NCBI GenBank assembly: GCA_036898135.1 | Contig: JBAHVR010000295.1 | Coordinates: 62,001 to 126,000, forward strand | Source: Oncomelania hupensis | Taxonomy: Eukaryota > Mollusca > Gastropoda > Littorinimorpha > Pomatiopsidae | DNA: 64,000 bases | Direction: 5' to 3' | Shown here: piece after piece, positions 43,718-55,064 of the stretch | How the letters are laid out: every line of letters starts with the position of its first letter | Numbering within the stretch: the stretch's first letter is position 1 | Notes under the pieces: generated by a model | What the model saw: only the letters and a program-made list of their open reading frames with translations | The model's database searches: none | What the model was told of the DNA's origin: nothing | Position numbers and translations under genes: made by a program

Positions 43718-44573
43718 TTCCTCTTTTTTTTCTTTTATCTTTTTTAAAAAAGAATAGTGTGCTGCTGTGCGTGCTCAATGGTGTAAATATGGTCAGTGAC
43801 GTTTTGTTTATTTTTGCTGAAGTTAAGTGTAGCCCGAAATATTCAGATGGTGTTACTGGTTATTTTTTTCTTATCGATTTTCCAAAGTTTTCAGATGATT
43901 TAAAATACATATCATTGAAATACAAATAACAAATTTACTGTATCAGTTAAAAAAAGAATAATATTGCTATGATATAGTTAAATAATTGCTTTTGGTACTT
44001 GCAATAAAAATGTCACTTGTTTTTCTAGACCATGATAAACTTGCTTTGCCTTGTGCTGATGGGACATCAACGTATCCATTGCGCTTAGAAATTGTGTCAT
44101 GGTTTTATTGTTGATATAGATGTGAAATATCGTTGTATGTGTGCATTATATGTCATGTATTAATTTTACTCTTTATTACTAATTGTGTCAGTATAGTAAT
44201 CATCATAAAATAATAATAATACTAACTGCTTCAAAATGCGAATCTCGACTTAACTTACAGATTGAAGCTGTGCAGATCGAAACAGAATTAGATTTAGAAG
44301 CAACGGCGGCTATTTTTATGCACGGATGTTTTACCACAGGTTCTGAAGTCTTTTCTTTCGTCTTTGTAAACTCGTGGGCCTCCTACATACGTACGTAGTA
44401 TATCTAGTAGGTAATCGAGGCCTACGAAAGACGAGACTTCCCTGCCTGTGGTTTCACGTAGTCCTGTTCGTAAAACATCGGATACCTTCGCTCGACTTGG
44501 AGAGCTTCGTTCAACTTCGGGAATTGCCTTTTTCGGCGAATGACTGGAACTAGGTTGGAAAAAACAAGTTCGC
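42864..44573 (+). mobile_element. TIR transposon copy C
   Basis: GCAAACTTG at 42864 to GTTCGC at 44573, 1710 bp, reverse complement of copy B with only a few differences per 170 bp by eye. The right flank is GTCCGGGGA, but the left flank has only GTCCG, as if four bases of the duplication were lost. A frame reading LLCVLNGVNMVSDVLF...GVTGYFFLIDF recurs in copies A, B and C, with amino-acid-changing differences; I do not treat it as a protein. Confidence 0.85.
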
Positions 44574-44834
44574 GTCCGGGGAGGTAAATCTATCCACTGA
44601 ACTGAACCATACACCAGGACTTGAAAGACAACTGTTGAAAACTTCAAGAATCGTCCCCTATACGATTATGTGTCCGGGGACGTTAATCTATTTAACTAAC
44701 TTGAAAACTTAATAAGTCCCCTATACGCCATTGTGTCCGGGGACGGTAATCTACCTACTACTTGAAAACTTAAGTACCCTATACGCTATTATGTCCGGGG
44801 ACCCACTGAACTGAACTGAACTGTTAAAAACTTT

Positions 44835-45067
44835 GCCCACCGCCGTAGCTCAATTGGTAGAGCATTCGCCTGGCACACCGATGACCCAGGTTCGAATCCC
44901 GTGGTGGGCGATATAAAATGTGGCCATTTTTACTGTCCATTTTAGCAGTAGATTTGGTGGTTCAGTGTTGATTCAGGTACCTACCCCTCTTTCCCTGGGA
45001 TGGTTATCCCCGTCTGCCATATCGCCAATGGTGGGTGTAGACGTTAAACCTCAATGTTCTTCTTCTT
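44835..45067 (+). repeat. tRNA-derived SINE
   Basis: The head resembles a tRNA with box A GTAGCTCAATTGGTAGAGC (44847) and box B GGTTCGAATCC, closed by GCCCACC/GGTGGGC. The anticodon and T stems contain mismatches, so it is not a working tRNA. A non-tRNA body and the end GACGTTAAACC followed by (TTC)n at 45050-45067 complete a SINE. Transcription, if any, would be by RNA polymerase III from boxes A and B. Confidence 0.75.
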
Positions 45068-45785
45068 AAAAACCTTTTATGACTAGCCAAAACAACACTC
45101 AAAGAAGAAAATAAATTGCTTTTCAATTTTCCCCATCATTCTGTGTGTGGTCTTGTTTGTATAAAATGTTTTTGTGAAGTTTGTTGTTTAAATAAATTTA
45201 TGTTTAGCTTAGTAGTTCTTTTCCTTTCTAATTGTTTAGTATAAGATAAAATTCTGATTCTATCTCTATTTGAAATTAACCATTGCATTTTAATTACATG
45301 CAACTCAGCTAAACTTTTATAATTTATACAAATAAGATTTCTTAATAAAATTAACAGTATATTTTACACAAACATTAAATATTGAAGATAAATAAATTTT
45401 TATCTGACAGACCTTTGTTTCCTTAGGTTGTGGTGTGAGAGACATCCATCCAAGTAATTTTAAAATGCATTCTCTACGCTGTGGGCGGGAGGTGTTGTCT
45501 TTGGGTTGTGGATTTGGATGTCTCGGCGAGCCTATACCTATGGAAAGATCGGTTTGTCGGAGATGGTGTCAGAACTGATTTTTATTAAACCACATCTCTT
45601 GTGAGCCCTGAAGCCTTCCTGACGAACCTGCGTGGTGTGCTTTTGGGTTCTCTCTATTTGAGGGGCAAGGGACGCGCATTATTATTATAATTTCCGCTTA
45701 TGGTGTGGGATCGGAAGGGATTTGTTGTCGTCGGGTTTTCTTTGCTAGGAGAGAAACCAGTACACCAGGGGTGAAAGGGGCTTAC
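45068..45785. other. Stretch without recognised gene
   Basis: AT-rich, then a GT-rich block at about 45420-45780 of unclear nature. No domain or element end was recognised. Confidence 0.4.
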
Positions 45786-45789
45786 AATA

Positions 45790-46118
45790 TTATTATTTAG
45801 CAATGTAGGCATTTAATATGTATGTGTTTTGTTGATATTATATAATGATGTTTGCATTCTATTTTGTTTTTGTAAACGGGAATTCGATAAATTAGAGCAT
45901 AGTCACAGAGTCCCCTGCGTGGGGTGCCTTTATTTTACAGTTACCGGCTGGTGGAATGCCTTCAGTGATATCACTAGGGTTGTTTCAGCAGATCTTTAAT
46001 GCGGATCAGGGGTGAGTCCTCTTTCACCCAAGTTGTGGTCTTGATTTTGTGGTCCTGATTCGGCTCTTTGCAGTCCGCTGGACCCTGTAAGCAATGAATA
46101 ACTAACTTACTAATTAAC
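45790..46118 (+). repeat. Family R retroposon, 3' half
   Basis: Starts near TTAGCAATGTAGGCATTT and ends AGTCCGCTGGACCCTGTAAG plus AACT units. 5'-truncated copy next to the I-like LINE. Confidence 0.75.
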
Positions 46119-46149
46119 ACTACTGCTGGCGTTGATGGTTTCTCCTATC

Positions 46150-46535
46150 AAATGCTGGTTCATTTGCCTTTCCATTGGGAAAGCGATATTACTTTAATTT
46201 TACCAAAGTGTTAAGAGAAATGAAACTTTTCTTTCAATCTGGACAAAGTCAGTGGTAGTAAAAGAAGGCAAATCGAGATCATGTGTTAATAGTTAAAGAC
46301 CAATTCCTGTAACTTCTTATGTTGGTAATGTAATGGAGAAACTTATAAATAAACGTTTATTTCATTACTGGGAAAAGTATAACATAATACCAATTAATCA
46401 AGCTGGATTTAGGAAAGGTAGAAATACATGTGATCATCTTGTTAAATTAACAAATCAAATAAAAAGGCAATTCGCTAGAAGAAAGTGTATTTTAGCAACG
46501 TCTTTTGACGTTAAAAAGGTATACGATAGTGTGAC
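46150..46535 (+). pseudogene. I-like LINE reverse transcriptase, 5' part
   Basis: AT-rich coding remnant: YVGNVMEKLINKRL, NQAGFRKGRNTCDHL and motif A-like SFDVKKVYDSV, where it breaks off at 46535. The same domain continues at 53442 after a 6.9 kb block. Codon use is strongly A/T-biased, unlike LINE A or L2. Confidence 0.8.
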
Positions 46536-46540
46536 GACAC

Positions 46541-47100
46541 GAGTTTTTGACGCACGCCAATTCACAACTTTCCGGCACCTCTCATAAAAACTCGTGGATA
46601 TCGCCATTATAAATCTAGACGAGATTAGAGTGAAACCAAGTTCCGGTCTGGCTTGTTTTGCTTTTCTCAAAGCTTGATGCATGACTTTTAAATATGGCAA
46701 ATTGCCTAAAACGACGAGTGTTATAGCCAAAAAACGAGTGGGATAAGTATAAAAACGGTGGAGGAAGTACATGCTCAGTGAAAGGATGCAAAAACAATCG
46801 TAGATGACTGTATTTTTGGCGACTTCGGAGGTGCGTTGATCACTACCCAATGGTTCATGGAGAGTGCGTGTGTCAGGAGCCCTACAAACTGCACACCCCT
46901 TCAAATAGTGACCAGATAAGAGAGTGGCTGTAAAAACTACATTTAAAACGCCCACCGAAGACAATTTTTGTCTGTTCCTTTCATTTTACTGACCGAGAGC
47001 CCACCATTCAAAATCAATCTCCCCAGCTGTTTCTTGGTTACGACAGCAAAGTAAAGATCGGCAGGAAGCCACCACGAAAACGCCAGTCGTCAGATGGAAG
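46541..47100 (+). pseudogene. THAP-type zinc finger transposase-like remnant
   Basis: Across two frames one reads TCSVKGCKNNRR (46771-46806) and later VCSFHFTDREPTIQNQSP with LGYDSKVKIGRKPPRKR (46965-47080). The CxxxxC...CSxHF arrangement is the THAP zinc finger found in P-type and other DNA transposases and host proteins. Stops lie between. At the left edge, ACGAGTTTTT and AAAAACTCGT form a small inverted pair (46547-46597). A catalytic domain was not found. Confidence 0.5.
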
Positions 47101-49059
47101 AGCTAGCGATACAACGATTAAATAACGATCATCGACAGAAAGTGAAACAGGACATGAAGACTCATGTAGTTTTCCATAGCTTCGCCGTCGCAACACGTAG
47201 TTGACTATGTGAGGGTACGATACCGGTGGCCAGAGACACATGTTGTCTTCCCACTGTAAACTTGACTGTCACAACTGGGACTTCAAATCCCCCAGGCATT
47301 CTCTGCAACACTTTCTCTTTTATGCTCCCACCAACGCTTTCTCATGTGATTCGACATATTCTTGAATATTTGGAAATAACTCATTCAAAACACTCGGATA
47401 AACAATACGCGGAGAAGGAAACTGGAAGTATGTTTCACGGTAACGGAAAGAGTTACCCCTCTTAAATGGGGGATTCCCATTGGTGCATAGGATAGCAGAA
47501 AAGTGTGAAAAGTAAGGTGTGCAAGTTTGTATATAGTGCAGAGTTTCACATCTCGAGCGTTGCAGTGTATAAAGTTGAATCAGCAGTCTTTATTGCGTAT
47601 GTATGTTAGGTATTTATGATTTTCACGTGGTTAATGCATAGCTGGAAGAATTGGGGGCTGAACGAAACTCAATGCCTTGTACTGTGAACTGAAGAAATGT
47701 TTGGCTATGGAGAGTCAGGTTGGGAGCGCTTGCTAGCAGACGGGTTTTGGATGGAATGTGACTTGTGACTGTGTTATCTCAGGATAAAAGTAAAATCTGT
47801 TTCATAAGGGTAGTGTGTCGTGTGTTTCTTACCACCCAAGGTCTTGCTCCTACGTCAGGACTTAAAGGTGAGTGGGCGCCCAGTATTTCAATTCCTTAGT
47901 GGCTATGCATTCCAAGCTTGCGTACGTGAACGAATGATGTTAAATGAGGGGGAAGGGGATATATTTTGCTAAATAGTATTTTTTAATATGATTTTTATGA
48001 TCTTCTTGTTTAAATGTGTAGAATAAAATGTTGTTGATGTTGTTGCCAAAATGGGGTCAAGGGCAATGATGAAGCATAATATGTTAAAATGAGAGAGAGA
48101 GGGTGATGAATATGAGGGAGGGGTGACGTTGTATTATGGTATGCTAGAGAGGGATAATTGTGAATGAGGGGAGACAATCTACTCTACATGGAGAGGGGTG
48201 ATGAAGGTGAGAAGGAAGGTGAATCAGGATTGTTTGACTGGAAGTTTAATTATAATTATAATGTATATTTGTATAAACATCATGTTTATGAAGAGAAATA
48301 TAAAGTATTAGAATTGAGAATTGGATTGTTGAAATGCGTGTATAAACAGGTCAAGATGGCGGACGGCGGAAGGAATTATTTTTATGTAATGATTACCCTT
48401 TTATGAGAAAGATTAGTGAGACAATTTATTTGTTGACCAGATTGGGATATGCTACTATACTTCCTATGCTACACTACATTACTACCTCTACCTCTAAGAT
48501 TTCTGCTGTTGCCACTACTATTGGTACTTCAACCACTTCTGCCTTCGCCTGCAGTGGGGTGTGGACTGGGTCGGACGCCGCTGCCACCACTGCCACGTCC
48601 TCCTTTCTGACGTTGGGCGCCGCTCTGGAGTGTTGATCACCATCACCGCCGGGACTCGTCGCTGCACTTCAGTCGACCGGGAGTCTACCTTAAAGGTCTA
48701 CATTCTACGCCTTCCATCGCCACAGGCATACACACACACACACACTTGCATTTCACTCACATAAACATATTTTCAACTCCAGAACTTAGTGCAGTATACT
48801 TTATTGTCTGTGTGTTGACTGCTACGTTCTTTTGAGATTAACTAAAAGACAATAGAGCTACAAACAGTGAACATTGATTAGTAAAGCCAGTTAATTTAAT
48901 ATAATAGATTTTTTCAAGTTTTTCTGGCTTAAATCCTCAGCTTGTGATCGTAGTTATTTGCAGTTTTATTTCCTTATTATTGCTCATTGCTGTTGTTACA
49001 TATTGCTGTGGGGGCATTCATGTACAGTTTCTAGGGGTTCCAGATTAGACAAGGGAGGT
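47101..49059. other. Stretch without recognised gene
   Basis: No family-like frame. A YY1-like CAAGATGGCGGACGGCGG lies at 48352-48370. 48480-48720 is a more GC-rich segment with Thr/Ala/Ser-coding bias and ends in (AC)n at 48727-48745. This may be the 5' end of a retroposon, but no coding domain supports it. Confidence 0.35.
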
Positions 49060-49583
49060 AAATTTTTTTTTTAAATTTATTTATTTATTTATTTATTTAT
49101 TTAATTTTACCTTATTTACTTTTTTTTTCTGTCCCCAGCATGCTGGGTTATATTTTGCATTGTCACACATTAATGATTACATTGTACATAATAAACCACA
49201 TGATAAAACTGAAAAAACGGCACATTATTTTAGAAATTATGTACCTGAAGTTTGGGGACAATATACAAAAGACCTACATTTATTTCTTATACTCAACCAA
49301 TATATATTTTATAGAACAGACACACGTACAAACGCGCGCACACACACACACACACCTACACACACACACATATCAAAAGGGGGGACGTGGCAAATCTAAC
49401 AGCTTACATAAAATAGTAGATTCTAGTGGTAATCATTCGGCTCGGGTCATGTCTCAGTCTGAGATACTTGACATCTGGTATCTTCTCGACCTTTAGTGCC
49501 CAATAAATAAATAAGTAAATAAAAATCATACTGAGAAAAACAGTCAAAAATACACGGTTGGATTAATCAATCAGAGGTTTGTA

Positions 49584-49916
49584 TCAGGGAATCCACTCCA
49601 ACGCAAAAGTGTCAGCCCTCATGAGTATATCAGCAGCATATTTTTCCACCATATAGCATTTTTTAAAATAATTTTGAAAAGTCTGAAAAATGGGTACAGT
49701 ATTATTCATTTTGCATTTGTACAAGAAAAATTTGGCATGCAGCACAATCCAGTCAAATGTGGAATCGGAAGTGAAATTAGCATCATAGTTAAATAGAATG
49801 GTGTTTCTTGAAAGAGTTACGTTGACAGAGTTAAGACATTTGTGATTTACAGCGTTCTGAAACTGCAGCCAAAAGCGTTGTACACAAAAAAAAGAACATG
49901 AAAACCTGAAATACAC
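49584..49916 (-). pseudogene. L1-like ORF2 C-terminal remnant
   Basis: The frame ends NTILFNYDANF, DWIVLHAKFFLYKCKMNNT, PIFQTFQNYF and EKYAADIL, then a stop. The (L/V)-LHAKFFLYKCK...P-F-F pattern resembles the C-terminus of L1/Tx1 ORF2 in aquatic animals. It lies downstream of and in the same orientation as ORF1 at 52905. Confidence 0.5.
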
Positions 49917-50470
49917 AGAAAAGTCGACATATTACACACATCAACCGAGCACATAAAGCAACACTATTAGAGTGCTCTAGGTGTTACATAAATTGATTAC
50001 GAAAATATAAACGTCAAATCAACAATAAATGTATAAACATGCAAAAGCAAGTGTAACAGACAACAATCTTTTTAAAGAGTCAATGAAATAAGGGGGCCGC
50101 AAACATGCATAGCAAACAACATTCTATAAAGCATTAAAATAATACAAATTATTAGCCACAAGTTTCCAGAGAAACTGCGGTCCAACATAATAAGACGTCA
50201 ATTAAGGCATGAATCTGCATGCATACAGCAATTACATTAAAACAAAAAGCAACCGCAGATTATACACGCCAGTATGTGTAGCAAAGTAGAATAACAAAGC
50301 GTCAATACAATAAGGAATGCAAAGCAAATGACGTTCAAAAAAGAGGCATAACGAACCTGCAAAATCTGACTAACTAAATAGCTTACAATGACATTACTAA
50401 TACTAACTTACTTGTAAAGAAACAAAATAAGTGTATAGACCTAATCGCTAAACCACATTAAAAAAATTAA

Positions 50471-50524
<54 letters not shown>

Positions 50525-51133
50525 AATAAAATAAAAAATAATAATAATAATAATAAATAAATAAATAAATAAAAAAGGATTATATTCAACTATAATGCAA
50601 TCAGAATCAGAAATGGTGCATAAATGATTGCAAAGAGCGTCTCTAAAATAATGTATTCAGGAATAATTTTAGTTATGGTATTCACTGAATCAACCGTTGA
50701 ACAAATATTTACACCACATATTGCACATAAGCAATATTTTCACCATATTATACATAATCACTAAATTATTAGTGAACATTAATTGTACAAATCTAATCGA
50801 CATAAGAAGAGCATTCCTATAACATATTTGATTTGACCAGTAAACCAATAAATTATACATGGTTCATAACCATTATATATGAAAGAAAAATATTGTCGAG
50901 TTTAGATATTTTTTAATATTTGAATAAAATATTAAAACTACAAACAGTATGAAAACAAAACAGCATTGTTTATGTTAAAGTTGACAAGCGCATGTAAGAC
51001 AGCCAAGAAGTATCAACAAACATCAGTAAACTCCAAGGTTGCCATGCACAAGAACCATAATGCAACCAGTGTTCACACCATCATGATCATGATCATGATA
51101 AAGTCGAAGCAAGCCAGATTTAAAATTAATTAA

Positions 51134-51168
<35 letters not shown>

Positions 51169-52128
51169 ACAGAATGAAAGGAAAATAAATAAATAAGACC
51201 AAACAAAACAAACAAAAAGCAGCCATGATCAGTTATGTACAAATAATAACAGTCAACAGAGAATCCAAAGAAGGAAGCACACCATGCAGTCACAAAATAA
51301 AATAAAAAAAAACTAGCAAGTATTGTGTACGAACTTTACACAATAATCTTGGCTTGGGCATAGCAAAGTATCATATAAAAACAAAACAATTATCCAAGGC
51401 GTAACGAATTTATGACTTCATTCATAAGCCACAGAGGGCAGTAAACAAACGATGCCAGCTAGTAGTCAATCATCAAGCACGACTTTGACAAACGACGCAA
51501 ACTGACACATCATAGATACATTTGCAGTTCAACCATTGTGAATACTAAAGAATTAGACAGTTCAATCAACTTTGGGGAAATGATTTAATACACCCCGCCG
51601 TATATGTATCCTTTCTCACTTTCCCACCTCTAAATAATAATTATTCATTGAAACTAAATTGCCCTATCGACAAACGTTTTCATTAATTAACAACCTAATA
51701 ATCCCATATATCAATTTAACCAGTAATATTTTAGATCAAATCAATACATGAATAGCTATATTTATTGTTCATCCTTCTATTTCCTTTATCTCTAATAGTT
51801 TGCAGCAGTAATCCTCTGCAAAGTATACAGTGTACACATAACTAGGCCTACAGTGATTTATAAAAAAAAAAAAAAGTATTGTTATGTATTATTACATCAA
51901 TTTCTGTTATCGCCAGTGAGAATCAACGGAAAGAAATGAGGTACTATTAGTTAGTAATCATCATGTTCATCAACGGCCAAGTCTTGCTTGATATATTAAC
52001 TAAGAATATAAATCAATTATACAAAAGGAAGAAGAAAAGGAACACAGTTTGTGTCTTATGCATAGTTTTCTTTTCATTTTTCCTCGATCACTCGCTGTTT
52101 TTGCATCGTAATTTTCACATAGCTTTCT

Positions 52129-52905
52129 TTAACACCGTGTCCACATTATCTCAAATTTCAATTTCATTGTTTTGCCATTCTTAAGTTTAACGAAAACTTT
52201 ACCGTTGGATGTCCATGTGGCGAGGGTAGCGGAGTGCCTGAAAGCTGCCCTCTCTAGCTGGTAGTTGGCGTAGGTCAGGTCTTCCCCCACGGAGATCCCC
52301 TTGCCTTTTAGTTTCTTCCGTTCGGCCAGAACTTGGTCCCGCAGGCGCCTGCTCTGGAATCGGACCACAATCGGCCGCGGTCGCTTTCTGCCCGGTTCCG
52401 TTTTACCCACTCTGTGTGCCGCCTCCAGGTCGCGTATCACGGTCTTCACCCCGAGTTCTTCCGAAAACAGCTGGCAGCAACGCTCTGCACACTGGTCAAC
52501 CGTCTCTTCCGACCTCTCGGCGATGTTGAAAACTCGAAGGTTCCATCGCCTGTCATATTGTTCGCTCTCGTTCTGCTGTGCTTCAACGGTACTTAATCTC
52601 TCTCTCAGAGTCTTGTTTTCTTCTTTCAGTTTGCCGATTTCTTCTGTCATCGAATCAGTCAACTTTGAAATCTCAAACAGCTGACCTTCAAGCTTATCGA
52701 TCTTCGTGCTCAGGCCCTTGATATCTTCCTTAGTAGCCAGCGGCCGCAGCTTCTCCTCCAACGCCGCCAACAGAGCTTGGTTGTCCATATCGCTGCTGGC
52801 TTCTTCGGGTTCACTGATGTCTGACGCACTCTGAACGTTTTGCCTTTTGCTGCCGGGGGGTACGACGGGGCTACAATCACTGACTGACGACGACGTAGAT
52901 GACAA
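52129..52905 (-). CDS. L1-like ORF1 protein (RNA-binding, coiled coil)
   Basis: 258 residues, uninterrupted. N-terminal Ser/Pro-rich leader (1-40), coiled coil with heptads (about 60-115: KLEGQLFEISKLTDSMTEEI, then KENKTLRERLSTVEAQ), and an L1 ORF1-type RRM-like domain (NLRVFNIAERSEETV, about 122; RDLEAAHRVG, about 158; RPIVVRFQSRRLRDQVL, about 176), with a short C-terminal domain. Such proteins form trimers and bind the element's RNA. It stays open although ORF2 is lost, so it is either recent, maintained, or moved independently. ATG at 52905 fits the usual start. Confidence 0.85.
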   Translation of the reverse strand: MSSTSSSVSDCSPVVPPGSKRQNVQSASDISEPEEASSDMDNQALLAALEEKLRPLATKEDIKGLSTKIDKLEGQLFEISKLTDSMTEEIGKLKEENKTLRERLSTVEAQQNESEQYDRRWNLRVFNIAERSEETVDQCAERCCQLFSEELGVKTVIRDLEAAHRVGKTEPGRKRPRPIVVRFQSRRLRDQVLAERKKLKGKGISVGEDLTYANYQLERAAFRHSATLATWTSNGKVFVKLKNGKTMKLKFEIMWTRC

Positions 52906-53441
52906 TTTCCTCTTTTCTCTATGGTCACTATTTTCTTCTGTTGTTTTTTTTCTTCGGTGACAGATTAAAAAAATTGGTAATTTTTGAAGATGAAGACATG
53001 GGTTGCAAAAGAAATTTTCTTCTCCGTTTTCAACTAAATGTTTTCTTGTGGTTTGTGTTTAATTCAAAATAACACCATAATTATTACTGGCTGTTGTGCT
53101 CAGAAGAAGTTTCAACTAGACTACATAATTAGTCTAAGCATCGCTCACTCAATTGCTGCATAAACGGCATAGCTAGCGCGAGACGTGTTGTCACTTCGAC
53201 GGTCAATCACCGAATCTCCAGGGAGGTAAATGTTGTTAATTGTTGGGTTGTGGGTCTGGATAGGGGTTGAGGGTGGTCTAGATTTCCCATTATCCTGTGG
53301 TTGTAGCGTTAGATTGTTGAATAAAAGAGTGTGAATGTTCATCTGGCATTTGTGTTAGTTCTTTTGTTTTGAGTTCGATTCCTTCACTCGCTGTTTGAGC
53401 TGAACGTCCACGGAACGCGTTTGGGTGACGTGACATATAGT

Positions 53442-54960
53442 GTATGGACTTCTCATTTATTGTTGAAATTTAAAAATATATAGGCATCACAGGTACATGT
53501 TTAAATATATAAAGAATTTTTTTATCTGACAAATTTATATGTACCAGAATAGGTAAGATATATTCGGAATTTAAAAAGTTGATTAAGGGATTCCAAAAGG
53601 ATCGGTAATTGCTCCTATATTATTCAATATTCCAATACACGATTTACCAAAATCACCACCAAAGCATATAAATATTGTACAATATATGATATTGCTATAT
53701 GGAATAAAACATCATTAAGAAAATGTACAAAGCAAAGGAACTATAAATTATATTCAAAAATTATACCAAAATGAATTCTATATTGTTTCTAAATATATGA
53801 AAGAGAATGGATTAGAATTATCAGGAGAAAAGACGTATTTAATGTTATTTAATAATGGTCAAAATCCAAAATGGTTACCAAAAAATAGAATTAGATGGTA
53901 TTAAATTACAATATAAAGATAGTATTGAGTTTGTAGGAGTATATTTGACTTCCAAACTAAACTAGCAAACTCACATTGAACATGTAATTACACAAGCAAG
54001 AAAATCTTTTTTGAAAATTATAAGTGTTCATCCACAATACAAAAACATTACATCATTTAGCTATTTCCCTTGTTTAATCTTCATTAACATATCATGATAT
54101 GGTCAAGAAGTCTACTTTGTTGCTTCAAAAACGTATAGTAAGAAACTTCAAAGCATAGATTGTAGAGTAGTAAAATTGGCCCTTGGGGTTGCAATTATTA
54201 CAGCTATAATTAAAACTTATTAAGAAACAGGGATATTATCTTTATATGCACAAAGACAGTTGCCATGCACGTCGTCTTGTCCTAAATATGTAATTCTAAG
54301 TTTGTCAATAAAAATTCAGTATCAAAAGATATCTATTTTGATTGTGAAGAATATACAAAATGATAAAAAAATCCTTATCTTCAACCAATAAAACAATAAC
54401 GTAAAAACGATGATTGAATTGATAAATTAAATATACCCATTTTACCATTAATTCCATTGTGCCATTTTGGGAACATTTATATGCAAATTTTGATGTAGAT
54501 TAATCTAAAGTTACTAAAGGTGAAAATATTAACGTTCTTATACGTGAAGTAAAAGAAAACTTAGAACAAAAATATTCTAGTTACCTAAACGTATTTACAG
54601 ATGGTTCAGTATTGGATTCACTTGATATCAGGTCAGGATTTATTATACCAGCTCTAAAAGTAGAACATCGTATTATATTGGAAAGGGATTTTCAATGTTT
54701 ACTTGTGAGTTGTATACCATACTAATGGCATTACAATATATTGTTGAATCATATTTAGATATATTTTATATATTAATTTGTGTTGATTCAAAATCAGTTC
54801 TACAATCTTTTACAAAATTGGGAGAATAATATTAGCTAGATCAGATTTATTATTTGAGATCAGATTAATCGGTGTTAATTTTTGTTGGGTTCCTTCTCAC
54901 TCCGGCTTGTAACTGGAATTAATATTCAGACATACTTTTAAAAAGAGGAGCTACAAATGT
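53442..54960 (+). pseudogene. I-like LINE, RT 3' part and RNase H
   Basis: Continuation of 46150-46535: FKNIGITG, then GIPKGSVIAPILFNIPIHDL and DIAIW (RT palm) with frame breaks, LNGEKTYLM-like residues, then an RNase H domain read as VFTDGSVLDS (54595), VDSKSVLQS (54783) and FCWVPSHSG (54880). RT plus RNase H without LTRs is the layout of the I/Jockey group. Many stops are present. Confidence 0.75.
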
Positions 54961-54961
54961 A

Positions 54962-55035
54962 AAATTCATAGGGGAGGCTGCCCAGCATTTCCCGATAAAA
55001 TGGACAATAAAGTGTCAAAAATCAAAAATAAAAAA
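54962..55035 (+). repeat. SINE 3' fragment
   Basis: GAGGCTGCCCAGCATTTCCC, then AAAGTGTCAAAAATC, the same 3' end as the complete SINE that follows. 5'-truncated copy inside the I-like LINE. Confidence 0.65.
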
Positions 55036-55064
55036 GAATAAAAAAATTTATTTGGAAAAACTAT

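Larger units (their letters stand above)
38995..44815 (+). repeat. Hairpin minisatellite array, broken by insertions
   Basis: The repeat core is CCCCTATACGCACTGTGTCC followed by GGGGACGTTAATCTA, with spacers rich in ACTAACT and TTGAAAACT. It recurs at about 39030-39110, 39235-39344, 40106-40130, 40985-41054, 42776-42863 and 44574-44810 (at least three full units in the last). GTCCCC at the start and GGGGAC at the end are complementary, so each unit can form a hairpin. The MITE (39345) and both TIR elements (41055, 42864) lie within units. Confidence 0.75.
49060..53435 (-). mobile_element. L1/Tx1-like LINE with ORF2 mostly lost
   Basis: On the minus strand: 5' UTR (53435-52906), ORF1 (52905-52129), then 2.2 kb of decayed AT-rich sequence with (ATT)n and (AAAT)n runs (50466-50580, 51126-51172), an ORF2 C-terminal remnant (49916-49584) and a (TAAA)n-like tail near 49060-49110. 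An intact L1 ORF2 needs about 3.8 kb, so most of it has been deleted or has decayed beyond recognition. Exact ends are uncertain. Confidence 0.6.
46536..53441. mobile_element. Composite 6.9-kb insertion splitting the I-like LINE
   Basis: ATAGTGT occurs at the last bases of the left LINE part (about 46529-46535) and at the first bases of the right part (about 53441), consistent with a 7-8 bp target duplication. The block holds a THAP remnant at its left, unassigned sequence, and an L1/Tx1-like LINE (minus). No matching terminal inverted repeats were seen, so it is either several insertions or an element whose ends have decayed. Confidence 0.55.

Noticed and set aside
41699..43929. Poly-Ser/poly-Val frames and the shared LLCVLNGVNMVSDVLF peptide
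   Set aside because: Mostly (AGT)n and (ACT)n arrays. The shared peptide is in non-coding parts of the TIR elements and shows amino-acid-changing differences without sign of selection.
44835..44911. Functional tRNA gene
   Set aside because: Anticodon and T stems have mismatches, and a SINE body and tail follow, so it is a SINE head.
48164..48764. Possible small genes near 48.2-48.7 kb
   Set aside because: Frames have no domain, splice context or conservation evidence; listed only as unexplained sequence.
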